NCBI GenBank assembly: GCA_001510575.1
Contig: LNGK01000002.1
Span: 1,476,144 to 1,540,143 of the forward strand
Length of the DNA: 64,000 bases
From: Knoxdaviesia capensis
Taxonomy: Eukaryota > Ascomycota > Sordariomycetes > Microascales > Gondwanamycetaceae
Direction of reading: 5' to 3'
The translations under genes and the position numbers were made by a program. Shown here piece by piece: positions 33,235 to 45,900 of this stretch (positions are counted from its first letter, which is position 1; the number at the start of each line of letters is the position of its first letter). The notes beneath the pieces were generated by a model. It saw only the letters and a program-made list of their open reading frames with translations. It had not been told where the DNA came from and did no database searches.

Positions 33235-36200
33235 AGAAGGAAGCAAAAGGGAGGGAAGGGGCAAATGACCGGGGGCCCCAACAACAACTGAGGGAAGGAA
33301 CAATCGGGTCGGAGCTTCTGGCAGAGAGGAAGGAAGGAATACCTATCATCAACACGTTGTTTGCTGCAGAGAGAGAGTGTGTGTTTATGTGCGGGAAGGA
33401 GCGAGCAATGGCCAACTTGAAGCACATGGCCATTCTCAAACTCGGCAGATTCGTGGCTCAGAAGCTAAATTCCGGGGCGGTCAGGAGCAGGCCGGCCGAC
33501 ATCACAGAAGGAGCGATGAAGAACGTACTATACGCACTCGTCCCTGCCTGCCACTGCCAGTATGTATCTGCACACAAACGACGGAGATGCTTATACGGAG
33601 CAAACCCACCCAGTCGCCTCATATTACGGCCACCCAGCACTCTGGAAGTCGGCCGGGTCTCACTTTTCTGGTTCTCGCCTCTCGGCCGGCATGGGATCAG
33701 AGAAATGCCAGGGGCAAAGGGCAAGAAAAGAAAACGAGAGAAAAGACGCTGCAAGGACAGGGCTCAGCACCAGACCCAGACAGGGCAGGGACCTAGTGGT
33801 AGCAGCTAGAGTGGCTCCCGCGTGGCCCCTGCCGAATCAAATGTACCTCCCAAACCCGAGTGTCGTTGTTTTTCGCAGGAGCATGTTGCTGCGCTGCATC
33901 TGGGCAGGAGCGCTGCAGTTTCCTATCTCTGGAGTCCATCGCTGCTTCCTCCGGATATCATACTGCAGTCGTCTATACCGCATATCTATACCGCATACAT
34001 GCATTCGCGATATAGGCATACGGCTCTTTCTTGTCGAGAATACTCCAAGAATGATCCTGTAGCCACGGTGACTCCAAACTTGCACCTTTACAACATTTAT
34101 CACATAGCAAATGGCCACGGCACGAACGAGCTTTCAAGCGACGATCATGATCTGCATCCCACTCCGGACGACCACGCTTCTCTGCCGCATTCTGGTCGGC
34201 TACTGTTCTATTTTTACCATGTAGCCCTGACTTACAGTGCATGCTCGTTTGCTGGGCCTCTGAAACGACGCCACACTTTCGTTTCTTTTGCGATTTGTTT
34301 AGCGTGTGTGAGCGTGCACCATATGTTCACAGGCATCGTCGTGAGCCGCCTCCTCTCATAGCCTTGTGTCGAGTATCACCTATTCGTCAAGCCGGTGCTG
34401 ATGGTGTTTTCCGTGATGTGATGCTTACTCCAGAGAAACCTGAGACAGCGCTCCCTCAGTCACCTCTGGTCCTATAACATAATCCTCACCACCCACAGCT
34501 TCGGATAATGTGGTAAGGCCCCTGTGTTTGGTACCCGTCATTGGCGAAGCTCGCAGGTTGGTGATCTGTGCAGAACCGAGGAAACGAACCCTGATGCTCA
34601 AAATCCTTCTCGTTTCCCATAGGCCGATGTGAAATATATTGAAGGCTACCACTCCTTTTCCTCCGCCGGTCACTACTTTATATCGAACATGTCTGGGTTT
34701 CTTGGTCCGGGAGGCCGCCGCCGGTAAGGGGCAGCTTTGCCATGTTTTCAGCCCTGGAGAAAGTGTGCACAGCGGTTTAGGGATACTGATTATCCATCCT
34801 CCGTACAAGCCATCACACACATCAGCCTGGTCCCAAGATATGGCCGGCTACGTCTAGGCAGAAATGTTTGTCTGCTTCCGCGTCTGAAACTCCGGAAGGT
34901 TGGGTGTGGAAGTCAGTGTGCACAGGCCGAACGAACTCGCTCCTTTGTGCAGGTCCGTTTCATCGATCCTTTTTCCTCTTCTGGCTGTCCCGTATTGACT
35001 GTAAAACTCGATTTTCGGTCATAGCTCCGGCACGGTGCGGATAATATCATCGAGACACTCTATATCAGAACTCTGGTATAGCATCCCCTTTCCGGGTTCC
35101 CTTTCCCTGACTCTCGGCTCTCTCTTAGTGAGGAACGGAAACAAACCCTCGCTTCTTGCAGGTGAGGGCTTCTTTTTCTTTCCTTGATGGCTTTCTTCTT
35201 TTTGTCCCGGCTTTTCTTCTGCTGCTAATATGCTCCCTTGATTAATCTCCGAATACCCAGAAAGGGGGTTGAGGGAGGGAATGGAAAAGGGGGAGAAAAA
35301 GAAGCATTCAGAACTTTTTTTCAAGACAAAGGCGTGGAAGCCCGAATGGTTCTGTGGCGGGATATCGAACGCGAGAGAAGCAGCGGCCCTTGCAAAATTG
35401 CTGTTTCTCTCTGCAGCCGACCCGTGTTGCAAAATTGAACAATCCAATCCTGCATGCACAAAGGCCAACTGCAATCCGAGTCACGGAGCTTGTTTCGATC
35501 TCTCTACTGCACACTACATGATCCCGTGCTTGTGGTTACGGTTATCGGACGGTCGAAAGTGTCATGTTGTGCGTGGCTCCGATTAATGCAATAGCAGCCC
35601 ATAATATATGGCATGGACAGACAAGTTTAAGTGCTTTTCGAAACAAAGCCCACAGAGTGCTGCTAACCTAAGACTGCTTATACGTACTCGCTGTGTGTCC
35701 TGGTTTTGCGCCTCCGCTTCGACGCCATCTGCATGCACTCCGCAAATATGTACTGTATGCCGACCCCAACAACCAGAAACAGCCGCCTCGCATGCAGAGT
35801 GCAGACGGGGCGCAAACACCGTCCAAGCGGGGGAAGACCACAGGATCACGACGCCTCTTTCTTTTTTTTTTCTCCCTTTTTTTTTCTTTTTTTTTTTCTC
35901 CTGTCTCTTCACTCTCCGCCTCTGGGGGTCTGGAGGCGTCCTCCGTTGACCGGTAGGTGTGCCCTGTTCTCCGAGGGTGAGCGTGATGTTTCCTGATCCA
36001 GCATCCAATTTCAACTACGAGACTGACCTTCCGGCCATCGGCGGCCGTGGCCGGGGGTGAGTGAGATAATCAGGGCCCGGACGAGAGAGCAATGAACTTT
36101 TTACCGTCGATACATCTAACTATTAAAGAGTTCGTTCCGGAGAATAAAAGTGCGCCACCCCGTTTCGGGCGCCCCCTAGCCGGGGGTGTTTGTTTTTTCT

Positions 36201-36607
36201 CTGCTAGTGCTTGTTCATTACATATTTACGTATTGATTTGATGCAGTACAGTACTGTACAGACTATCTCTAGACTAGCTGCATCGCTGGGTCTTGAAGCA
36301 TTCCTGAGGATTTCGACTTCCCTCGTGCCTTGTGGACGGACGATCCCTGTGCGCAGGTCGGTACTATACTATATATGTAATAGGCTTTTGCAGCCGTGGT
36401 TCATTTGCGCAGTGGGACTGGGCGATATGGAGAATTGGGGATTGCCCTTTTGCGCTTCTTGCAGGTCTTTTTCTTCTCCCGATGGTGGAGACTCGCGAGT
36501 GGGGAATACAGAGAAAGCTGGAAGTACTGTACCTTTGCAATTAGCTGTGGTGAGATGGAGCTGGATGTCGTAGTCGTGCTTTGATCGAAGCCAAGTTGGC
36601 TGGTGTG

Positions 36608-36622
36608 TTAGGGTTAGGGTTT
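36608..36622 (+). repeat. Telomere-like motif TTAGGGTTAGGGTTT
   Basis: Two and a half TTAGGG units, almost identical to the copy at 17501 including the trailing GTTTG. Flanks show no further telomere repeats. Confidence 0.5.
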
Positions 36623-37026
36623 GTGCCTCCTAACCGCATACTCACAGGATATCTCGAATAGATCCTCCGAACACGCAGCACTTTGTCCGTGAAAGAGCTA
36701 GGGTTCTTCCCAGATGTTATAGCAGAGTGGCCAGCTCTCGATTGAAACTGGGATTTATCTGTGAGCTGCATCCTGGGCAATGTGGCATCGATATATAAAG
36801 CCACCATGTTTGCAAGTTCCTCTTCTGGTAGATGAATGTCATAGCTGAGTTACGGTGGCGTCTTTTCTTTCATAGCTCCGCAGAGATCAGTGCCCTCGAT
36901 GGACAATGGGGAATACCCCAAAGAGGCGAAACACTGTGATTCCTGTCTCGGCCGGAAGCGTGCTGCAAGGTGTCACCAGATCATATAGCCTGAAGCAGAT
37001 TATGCCACAGGCAAAGGCTGGCCGGT

Positions 37027-37074
37027 CGTTGGTTTTTATTTTATTTTATTTTACTTTATATTTTTATATTTTGC
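37027..37074. repeat. (TTTTA)n-like tract
   Basis: A run of ATTTT/TTTTA units, decaying to the right, within non-coding sequence. Confidence 0.7.
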
Positions 37075-39989
37075 CTGTGGGATGGGCAAAACCGCCGTTG
37101 CGCTCAGACCTGGGAAACAAAGCACGCCGACTACAACATAGCAACCAGAATCTGGAGCAGCTTGTGTGCGTGTGCTCTGGGGGTTTATTTCGGTGCTGCG
37201 AAAAAACCCTGCCGGCCCGTTAAAACGCTTGCATGCATGTCGCCGGACAGAGTCCCAGCGAATGCGACCGCACAGAGACGGAATGTGTGTGTGTGTGTGT
37301 ATGTGTGCAGAGAAACAAACATTTTGTTGCTTGGGACACGGAAGGTTTGAGCGGGCACGGGCGTCATTATTCCGAGTCTGGGGGCCTTTCTTTTCTTTTT
37401 CCTGTTCTCTGCTAAGCGGGCTTGCCTACCCGTGAACGGTGGGTTGTCTGCCATCCGCGGGAAGGATGATGGCATTCTGGCCGGGTTTGTTTGCATGTTG
37501 GTCTTTGGGGCTCCCAACCCGCTCCGGAGGGTCGAAGACATCTCGGGGCTCTCATTGTCGTGTGTGTATGCCGTTGTTTCTGCGAACATTGGGTGGTTGG
37601 TCTTGCGCGACTGGGGCGATTATTACACGGAGGGACGGAATACTGCTGTTTGGTCCCTCTCTCCCTGCATCGTCCGCACGGCCACACGGAAGAGCACAGT
37701 CCTTGCAGGGAGAGGCGAAGAGCTAACTTCTTTCCACTTACACACTCTCACTACTGGGCTTAGCTGCAACTTACGTGGGCATTTGAAATCGGGAATCTCG
37801 ACTAAGCTGCAGGAACCTTTGCTGGGAAAGCTTGCGGGTGTTGGCTCTTTAGATGCCAGCTCCGGTGGGCTCCGCTACCCGCGGAGAAGAAGAAGAAAAG
37901 AGAAAACGACGAGTAAATACAGTATACTGTACAGTACTTTCCTTTTTCCATATTTGTTTCTGTCCGAGCACTCTCAGAAAAGGCCACGCCGAAACAAAGA
38001 TCCCCAATCGTCCAGCGTCTGTGGCTGTTTAGGAACTGCAACATGGAAGCCGTGCAGAGTTTTCTCCCTTCTGCTCTTCTCACCATGGTGATAAGTGAGC
38101 AGCCAGCCGGGTCTGGGCTCAAAAGACGCCGGGATTCAGAAAACGGTGGACGTAGGCCTTTGCAAGCAGGGGTTCGGGTGCATTAGCCAGTCGGGGTAGA
38201 GAGAAAAGGTGGCGAGAATCTTTGTGGCTTGTGGCTTCTTTGGGGTTTTTGCTGGTCAGTGAGAGAGAGAGACAGAGAGAGAGAGGGAAACGGAAAGGGT
38301 CTGCGGGCTTGTGTGTGCGGTCTGTGCGGATCAACCTTGTGCTTATGAGGAGGGGAGATCGACACTCTGGGAGCCAGAGAGAAAAACGGACGGGAGGACC
38401 AGTGATTTCAGAGTTTGCGGGAGAGAGAGTGTGTAAGTAGTAGCTTGGGAGCTTGTCTATCTCTGGATAAGGCTGCTTGAAAGCGGTGCGAGAGAGCGGC
38501 GCGGAGAGAGACCTGAAGTTGTGTGGCACATGCACACACACACACCCACAGCAAGACCTGAAGAAACGACGATCCTGCACTTGACCGGAGGTGTGCGTAT
38601 CTGCTGTGGTGGTGGTGGTACAGGTGAGCTGTAGGTGCATGCAAGAGGGCAGCCGAATCGACGACACGATACACGCTCACTCTCTCTGACCATGCTGATC
38701 CATCCCGCCCAGCAGCTTTCTCTTTGTTGGTTCCCACACAACAGCGTCTGGCCCACAGCTAGCTCTTCCACAGTGGCACAGAAACACCCAGTATCACCAG
38801 AAACGGCATAGCCGCAGCTTTCTTTGCCGCAGGGGGGCCCCATGCTCCCGAAGGCTAGTCCGATCACCCTTGCAACCCTTGACACGATGGCTTTCACTCT
38901 CACTTTCAGTCACCTTCAGTCACTTTCTTCAGTCTCTCTCAGTCTCTCTCTCTCCTCTGGCTTGAGATTCTGCTCCTGTGTCTTCTCGCCACCCATGTTG
39001 AGACATCGATTCCCAGGGGCCACTATCCCCAAAGCGGACATGGTCGAGGAGCCGGGGAGTGTCTCAGGATGAATGATGTGATTTTTCTTTCTCTCTTCTT
39101 GTTCGTCTGGGGAGATCTCTTTTGCTTTTGTCTTTTGTCTTTTGTTTGGTGCTTCTTGTGTTGTTTTGGTGGCCCTTCCGATATGTGACAAAATCTTTGG
39201 GGACAGATCTAGACCATGCCGGTGGTGCCTCGTTTTTCCGGTGCTAACGGCGGGCCCCACGGCGAAAGATATAATAAAATCAGGATTAAGTGAGAGGGGG
39301 ATCTGCCTGGAGACCGATTATCGCACTTGTCAAAAAGAAGACAGGCTATCTGTTTCTCGCCCACCACGTGGGAAGCACGACAATGGCCGGAGTCTGGAAC
39401 GGGATATGCCTCGGTCGTGTATGCTCGTTGGCGGGCTCTCCGAGTTCCTTTCTTCTCGTGATCGGCCACCAACGGGTATAGATCCCGCCGGCCAAAACCC
39501 GTGAATATGGGACGAACTGGAAACCCCAATGCGGCAAAGAAAAAAAAGAAGAAAAAAACTTAGGACAAACCACCAACAACCACCCCGCCCCGATCGGCAA
39601 AACTTTGTTTGGATTTGCGCCAGGAGTGCGTGTGTCTCCGTCTCTGTGTTTCTCCTTGGTCCGAACTGTTCTCGTCTTAACCACCTGGTTGACACCTGCG
39701 GTTTTGTGCATGGTCCTGCTGCACAAAGTCTATGGAGATTGCCTCGAACTGCTGCATAAGTGGCCATGGTGGCTGCATAAGTGCTGACACTGTTTTCTCC
39801 CCGAGGATGATGACAACGGAGGATTTCTCGACTTTTTCCGGGCACTCTACCCAAGTGCCCGGTGTCAAGCCCATTGTTCTAGCACTCACTAATGTACCTT
39901 TAAATCCAAAAGGTATGGTATATCAGTGTCGGCATATTATGCAGGAGAAAATATAAATCTAGAGCTTCTTTTTGGTGGTTGCCTCTTAG

Positions 39990-39991
<2 letters not shown>

Positions 39992-40025
<34 letters not shown>
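39992..40025. repeat. (CT)17 microsatellite
   Basis: A perfect CT dinucleotide run of 34 bases, the longest perfect dinucleotide tract I see in the window. Confidence 0.95.
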
Positions 40026-40027
<2 letters not shown>

Positions 40028-42904
40028 GTGGCAGCTGGGTGGCACAGCACGTACCCAAACCACACCCACACACACACCTTTTCGTTACAGACACAACCCT
40101 TTGTGTCGTCCCTGGATTCCCCACCCTATTTCGGAAGATGTGCTGTGCATAGAACACACGAAAGAAGCAATTGCAGCCCCTATTTGGGAGGTTCCAGAAA
40201 GAAGCGAGGGGCTCCTAAAAAATGGAGACCTCCGGCGTATCTGGGATTATTTATCTTCTGGCGAGGCACAGAATGCTCCAGTTGCGTGCATAAGCGGATT
40301 CTCAGACGAGATTGGGAAGAACGTGGATGTCTGTATCTTCCAAAACACACCTGCACACGGAGGCGAGATAACAGACCGGGAAGGAAAACACTATCTTGTG
40401 TGCGGAGTCGGAGCACGCAGCTGGAGCCACACAAAACAAAACAGAAAAGGGGAGAGACCAGATATAGGGGAGAGGGCTATATGTGCGTCCTAGGGGGCAA
40501 CGCGTACACTACTGCAGGTGCTACTCCTGCCCACTCCGGGCCCCGGGCACCATGCGGCCGGATCCCCCGGTGCGTGATACGTAGGTACAGTACTATTCCT
40601 GAAATCTGAAGCGTGGGCTAGGCCCAGACGAGGATGTGCACCGACGACCTGCAGATGGCTCTTGCTCGAAAGAGGGGGGGGGGGCGGTTTGTTTCCAGCT
40701 TGCACAGTCATGCTCTGTACTGTACAGTAGTTTGTACGGAGCACTGCCTTACGTGCACTTGGAGAGCTTCGTGATTCCTGGAAAGCTCGAGTCTTCCGTC
40801 CCGTGCTTGTGATTGACGACCGCGTTCGTTCATCGACGACGACGACGACGAGGAGGAGGAGGAGCAGGAGGAGACGACTGCGCTCACGAAGCTAGAAACT
40901 TCGCTTTTCTCGCTAGACGACGAGCATATCCACCAGGTTACAGACATCTTCCCACCGACATCGTGGGTTTTCCTGGTATCTTTCCCCCCACCCCCGGGGC
41001 TGTGTACGAGCGTGCTAGCACGCACATACAGTAGGATGGCCCTTGTATGGGCTGTTCAATGAGCGTGGCAGTGATATTTCCCACCAGACTTCCACTCATA
41101 CAGACAAATGCAGAGTATCCCCCTTTGCTCTCACAAAAGGCCACTGGATTGGGCTACGAAAAAGAGCAGCACTCTCTGCACGGCCCACTATCTCCTCCTG
41201 CGATAGGCAACAGACGTAGTAATTAAAACCAGGGGTGAAGCTGCCTGCACCACCGAGCTTGTGTGTTCCCTCTCGCCGACTTTGCTGCCTTTGGCCACGG
41301 CCTGCCGTCTCTCGCTAAACGAAAGGGTAGAGCCGTGGGTGTAAACCGGCTTTCGTCCAGGGGCGGGGAGAGGGGCAGAGACCCTCCCAGAGAAGACACC
41401 ACAAGTGGGCTTAGCGGGTTTGATACGCAGAGAAAGTGAGAAATTACAGCACACTTCTGAGGCCATCACAGATCCAGGACGGGGCTTGTTGGCCTGCTGG
41501 GTTTTCTTGGACATGGGGAGCCATGGAACGCCAGCGATTGCCGAGTCAGTAGCCTGGGAAGTTTTGATTTTTTTGGGGGGTTAGGGGGGCCATGGTCAAT
41601 GGCCAAGGGGAAGCATTACGACTTCATTTATCTCTTGGTCCAGGGGGGAAGCCTGTTCCTTTCCCATGGCCGTCTCTCTCTCCCTCTCTCTCGCTCTCCC
41701 CCACGATCCATTACGGTAGTCGGATAAGTGCGGATACGCAATAGCGAGGGAGCGCACGCCGTAAGTAAGATTTGACGGATGACTTGGGACACACACACAC
41801 TACCACGTTTGCCGGGAAAACCCAGCAAAAAGGGGCCCTAAAACGGAGGGGGCCTGTCGGTGAAAGCCTGCTCCTGGTCAAGCGGTGCTGGCTGAGCCGA
41901 CTTCCGACCCTGCTGGCACACAAAACCGTGACACTGGAATGCGGCGCAGACTGTCTGAGTGAGACAAGTGAACAGCAGCTTTTGAATTCTCGTGCGCTCG
42001 TAGATAGTTGGCGGGGCTTTGGACAGTCCCAGGCTCCCTCCGGGCTTCTCGGCCGGTGGCTCAACGGTCGGGAAGCATCGCCGCTCCGGTGAGGCCCGGT
42101 CATCGCCTGGCGGCTCGGGAGGCTGTACGGCGTGCGAGATGGGTGAAAGCCGACATATTCCCTCATTCATTTTTCGACAGCCTCAGATTGCCGGCCGTGG
42201 GGCCTGTAATCCAGATCATAATTTCCAGCCTAGAAGAACCTTATCGTTAGAGGGCCCCTCAGAGAACAAACCCTGGCCTGGTAGACCAAGAATCACATTG
42301 CATAGCACTATTGAAAGAAAAAAAAGACGGTATTTTTCAAGCATGAATGTGCGCAAGATAAGCGAATCCAGATGAAATTACCGCAAGAGCTCTCTCCCGT
42401 TAGTCGTTAGTATGCCGACGACAAAAAAGAAAAAGTGCTTGTTCTCCTGTTTCACGGGCCTGCAACACGACTCTCCGTGTATTTAAATTGGCCGTCATCT
42501 CGCAAGGCTTGGACGTTGGGCTTTTTGCACAAGGGCCCCTAGAACCTCTCCAGGGAACAGGTGATAATCCCCCAACTCGGAGCTGCGTGTGGAATGCAGA
42601 GGGTTGTGTTGTGCAGAGGGTGCTCGTATGTGCTCACAGCAACAGACACAGTCCCCTCTGTCTGACTGAGTTGCTGTGTTGCTCGTGAAGACCTCGCAGT
42701 GCAACCAAGAGACCGCAGAACAGGCGGTCGGGAAGCCGTTGCCCAGCACAACGAGAGTGGACACACGCACTCTTCCAGGGTGTTCTCGAGCGTTGTTCTT
42801 TTGTGCAGGGCCCAAACATGCGGGGTCTGTGAAGACTGGCGTTGTTGCTTGGTTGCTTGGTTGCTTGATTGGATTGCTTGGGGGTTGAGGCCCGCGAGAG
42901 ATAT

Positions 42905-42930
42905 CGTCGTCGTCGTCGTCGTCGTCGTCG
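42905..42930. repeat. (CGT)n microsatellite
   Basis: Eight to nine perfect CGT triplets in non-coding sequence. A related GAC/GAG triplet run lies at about 40838-40875. Confidence 0.9.
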
Positions 42931-45900
42931 ACATACTGTATCGACCCGAGGAAATGAACGCTCATTACAGACATATTTATTAAGGAGACACGCGCCGGCC
43001 CTCGTCAACTCTCCGTTCTCGTCAACTCTCCGTTGCAGCCGGCCATCAGGACTGTGCCTTTTTCGCCGGTGTACTTGACTCTTCACCGCTCTTCTATCTC
43101 CAGACGAATTGGCGACCACAGCTCGTCGTCAAGCCTGGGTTCCGGACTCCGAACGCAACGCCAGAGTCGTCTTCTCAATTTACGGCCTCATCTCTCGACG
43201 TACCACTACCGTACTTACTGCTTACTACTGTCCTGCACATCGTCGGCCTAGCCACTGCTATCGGTGGAGACAAGCTCGGGTATCTATCAGTGCTAGTGCT
43301 GTTATAGAACCGCTATCCTAGCCGTATAGCATTACCACCGTTGCGTTCACAGTTGGGATTGTGTTCATCAACTGCCACCAGCAACGAGAGCAAGCACAGT
43401 AGCAGCAGCTATTACTGGAACCAACCTGCTTAGACGAGTTAAGAAATCCTCCAACCTGTAACTCTGCCGATCCTCCCTCCTCCCCACCCACGACAGCAAT
43501 TTCACGGGCACTTGGACCGAGCGGTCTGAGCGCTGCACCACAACTTTTAGGAGTCGAGAGAGATACGACGTGGAGGAGGGCTCTTCTCAGTCTCCGCCTC
43601 ACGCTCACACACAGGCCATCATTCTCTTCATAGAATGTTACAGCCAGTGGACGGCTTCTCTATACTACGCTCTATCAGCAAGTTGCATCACCTAAAGAGA
43701 CTGAATTTAGACCCCAGGCTGTTTGCTACTCTGCCATTCTGCCTCTCCCCCCCATGGCCGTTTCTGAGGTGAATCACCGAGTTAACGGCAGGGCCTGGTG
43801 GGCCAGAGTACAGTATATGGGATCCGTCCGACGTCACTTATACCTGCCGGCGGGGAGAGGAGACAAAGGCCGGAGCCGTTTCTTTTCTGTCTTTTCTGCT
43901 CAAGATGATCCAGAACTTCAGGTAGGCTATAGCAGACGTGAGATAGAGTGCCCTCAGACCCCGTTTGATCAAGTATCGAGAGAGAGCCTCAATATGTTTC
44001 GGGTTGAGGCGCCCGACAGAAAAGAGGAAACCGCTCCGAAGGAACGGGGATTTGAAGGGGGGAGCTGGTGCGAGAGCAGAGCAGAGTGATAACCGGCGTG
44101 TTTGAACTTGTAGGCGGATGTTTCTGCGTTCGTTATCATGTTTAACACCTGTTCCCTCACGACCGTTTCGTTCTGTAGCGCTAATCCAGTTCATTCTACG
44201 AGCCGCCACCACTCTGCGATCCGATCTTGTCTGCCTCGACCCAGTGTGTCCACTCACTCACCCATTCACTCCAGTTATGTTTCCAGTCCTCCAAATTGCA
44301 AAGAGAGGGCGAAGCTGCCGATCTGGTCTGGAACTTTGAGAGATAACAGAGAGCAGTGCATGATAGTCCCGTGCGGTTGTCCCCTCCCCCTCTGTGATCC
44401 CGATACACTCCACGCAATGTCTGAGTCCTCAAATTTCATTTTGCCTATGCCCTCCCCCGTCGTCAAGTGTGTCTCTTGTTTCCGAAACTTCACACATCCT
44501 CATACCCTCCAGTTGCCATCGTTGGCTTGGGTTTCGAGAGGTGACAAGAGGGGGAGGAGGCCCACTCTGGGCCCTGGACTTTAGCTCTGGAAGTTGCACG
44601 GGAGAATGTAACCTGTGCAATGGAGACTTTTATCGGGCTCTTTTGACGAGGATTTCCTGTCTGGAGGTATACCCGCTAGGACTCTCTCGATAACTGTAAT
44701 CTACTCTATTCAGTACGTAGTCACATACGACGACACACAGTCAAGTCGCAGACACCGGCCTAAATATGGAGCTATATCGGCGTCTCGAGTATAGGTCGAG
44801 CTTGCAGGCTTTTATATTAAGTTTTCGATGTCCTGTGCGGGATGGATAACACATGTGTAATCTACTGTACAGACAGCTCTCGTTACATGGAGGAAATGAT
44901 ACCGACATACTACCTGCGCATGCAATCTTACTCATCTGGACCGCCGTTACGTGCCGGCAATTTAAACAGAGCTTTGGGCGCGCGTCCGGCCGGGTTTGCC
45001 GTGTCTTCGTAAAGTGCGTGCATACGGCCGGATCCCAGTCTTGGCCGCTACGACCACTATATATTTCTGGTGTCTCTGACTTCTACGTCTCGCCATGGAT
45101 GGATGAGTGAGGAGGTTTAGAACCCAAAAAAACAAAGTCTGAAGACACCCTTTTGGGGCGGATGGACCTATTTACCGGACTTCATTCGTCTGAAGATTTC
45201 GATTTATGTATCCACTCAAGGTTGAGTGACTGATGCCCGGAGACGGACGGGGGTTGGGCCACTTTTAATTCATTTTGAAAATGGAATTGCAACACGTTTG
45301 GGGAGCTGACCGTGCGGGAGACTGGTATCGTGGTTGGACTCGGAGTCTGTCCACGGGGATCTAGCATGTTACACAGGAGGACCCTTTTTTTCAATACAGA
45401 CTGCGAAGCTGATATTCCAGTACATATACGGCCAGCCGGAAGTGCTTGCATGAACCGATTGAGCGGATGGAGAAGGCAATTTCAGCTGGACTGGGTGACC
45501 ACCCGGCGATGCTCCGACAAGTCCCGGAGGACTTGCGAGTGTTCCAATGTCTTTGTCTTCCCCTCACTTACACCACCACCCTGACCACCCAAAGCTCAGA
45601 CTCTCCCTCCCGATGCGCATCAGCCACGTTTCCGTGTGTTTGGGTGGGTTGGCTCACGCTGCTATCTCCATACTTTGTACTGTACTTATGTCTTTACGTA
45701 TCACGTTGTCGTACGCCGCAGGTGGCTGGCCTCTCCCGCGCGAGTTGAAACCCTCTCTGAGACTCTCTGCTCTTTGCGTCTGTGTCTCGTTACCACACCC
45801 CGACCACACTCCCAAGGATTACGTGTGAAAAGCTACATACACTGGAAACACTTCCGTTGGATATAATGCGCTAGAATAGCCCAAAAATGTGTGGGTGGGT

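Noticed and set aside
38259..38290. GA-rich, CA-rich and CT-rich frames with Ser/His/Arg-only translations across the spacers
   Set aside because: These are translated microsatellites, present in all frames, without coding signs.
40101..40493. 130-codon frame (MCRPWIPHPISEDVL...) with protein-like composition
   Set aside because: Balanced residues made me pause, but there is no known domain, no promoter signal, and another long frame overlaps it.
45446..45560. Short protein-like stretch IERMEKAISAGLGDHPAMLR
   Set aside because: It faintly resembles a helical repeat fragment. Too short, with no supporting flank.
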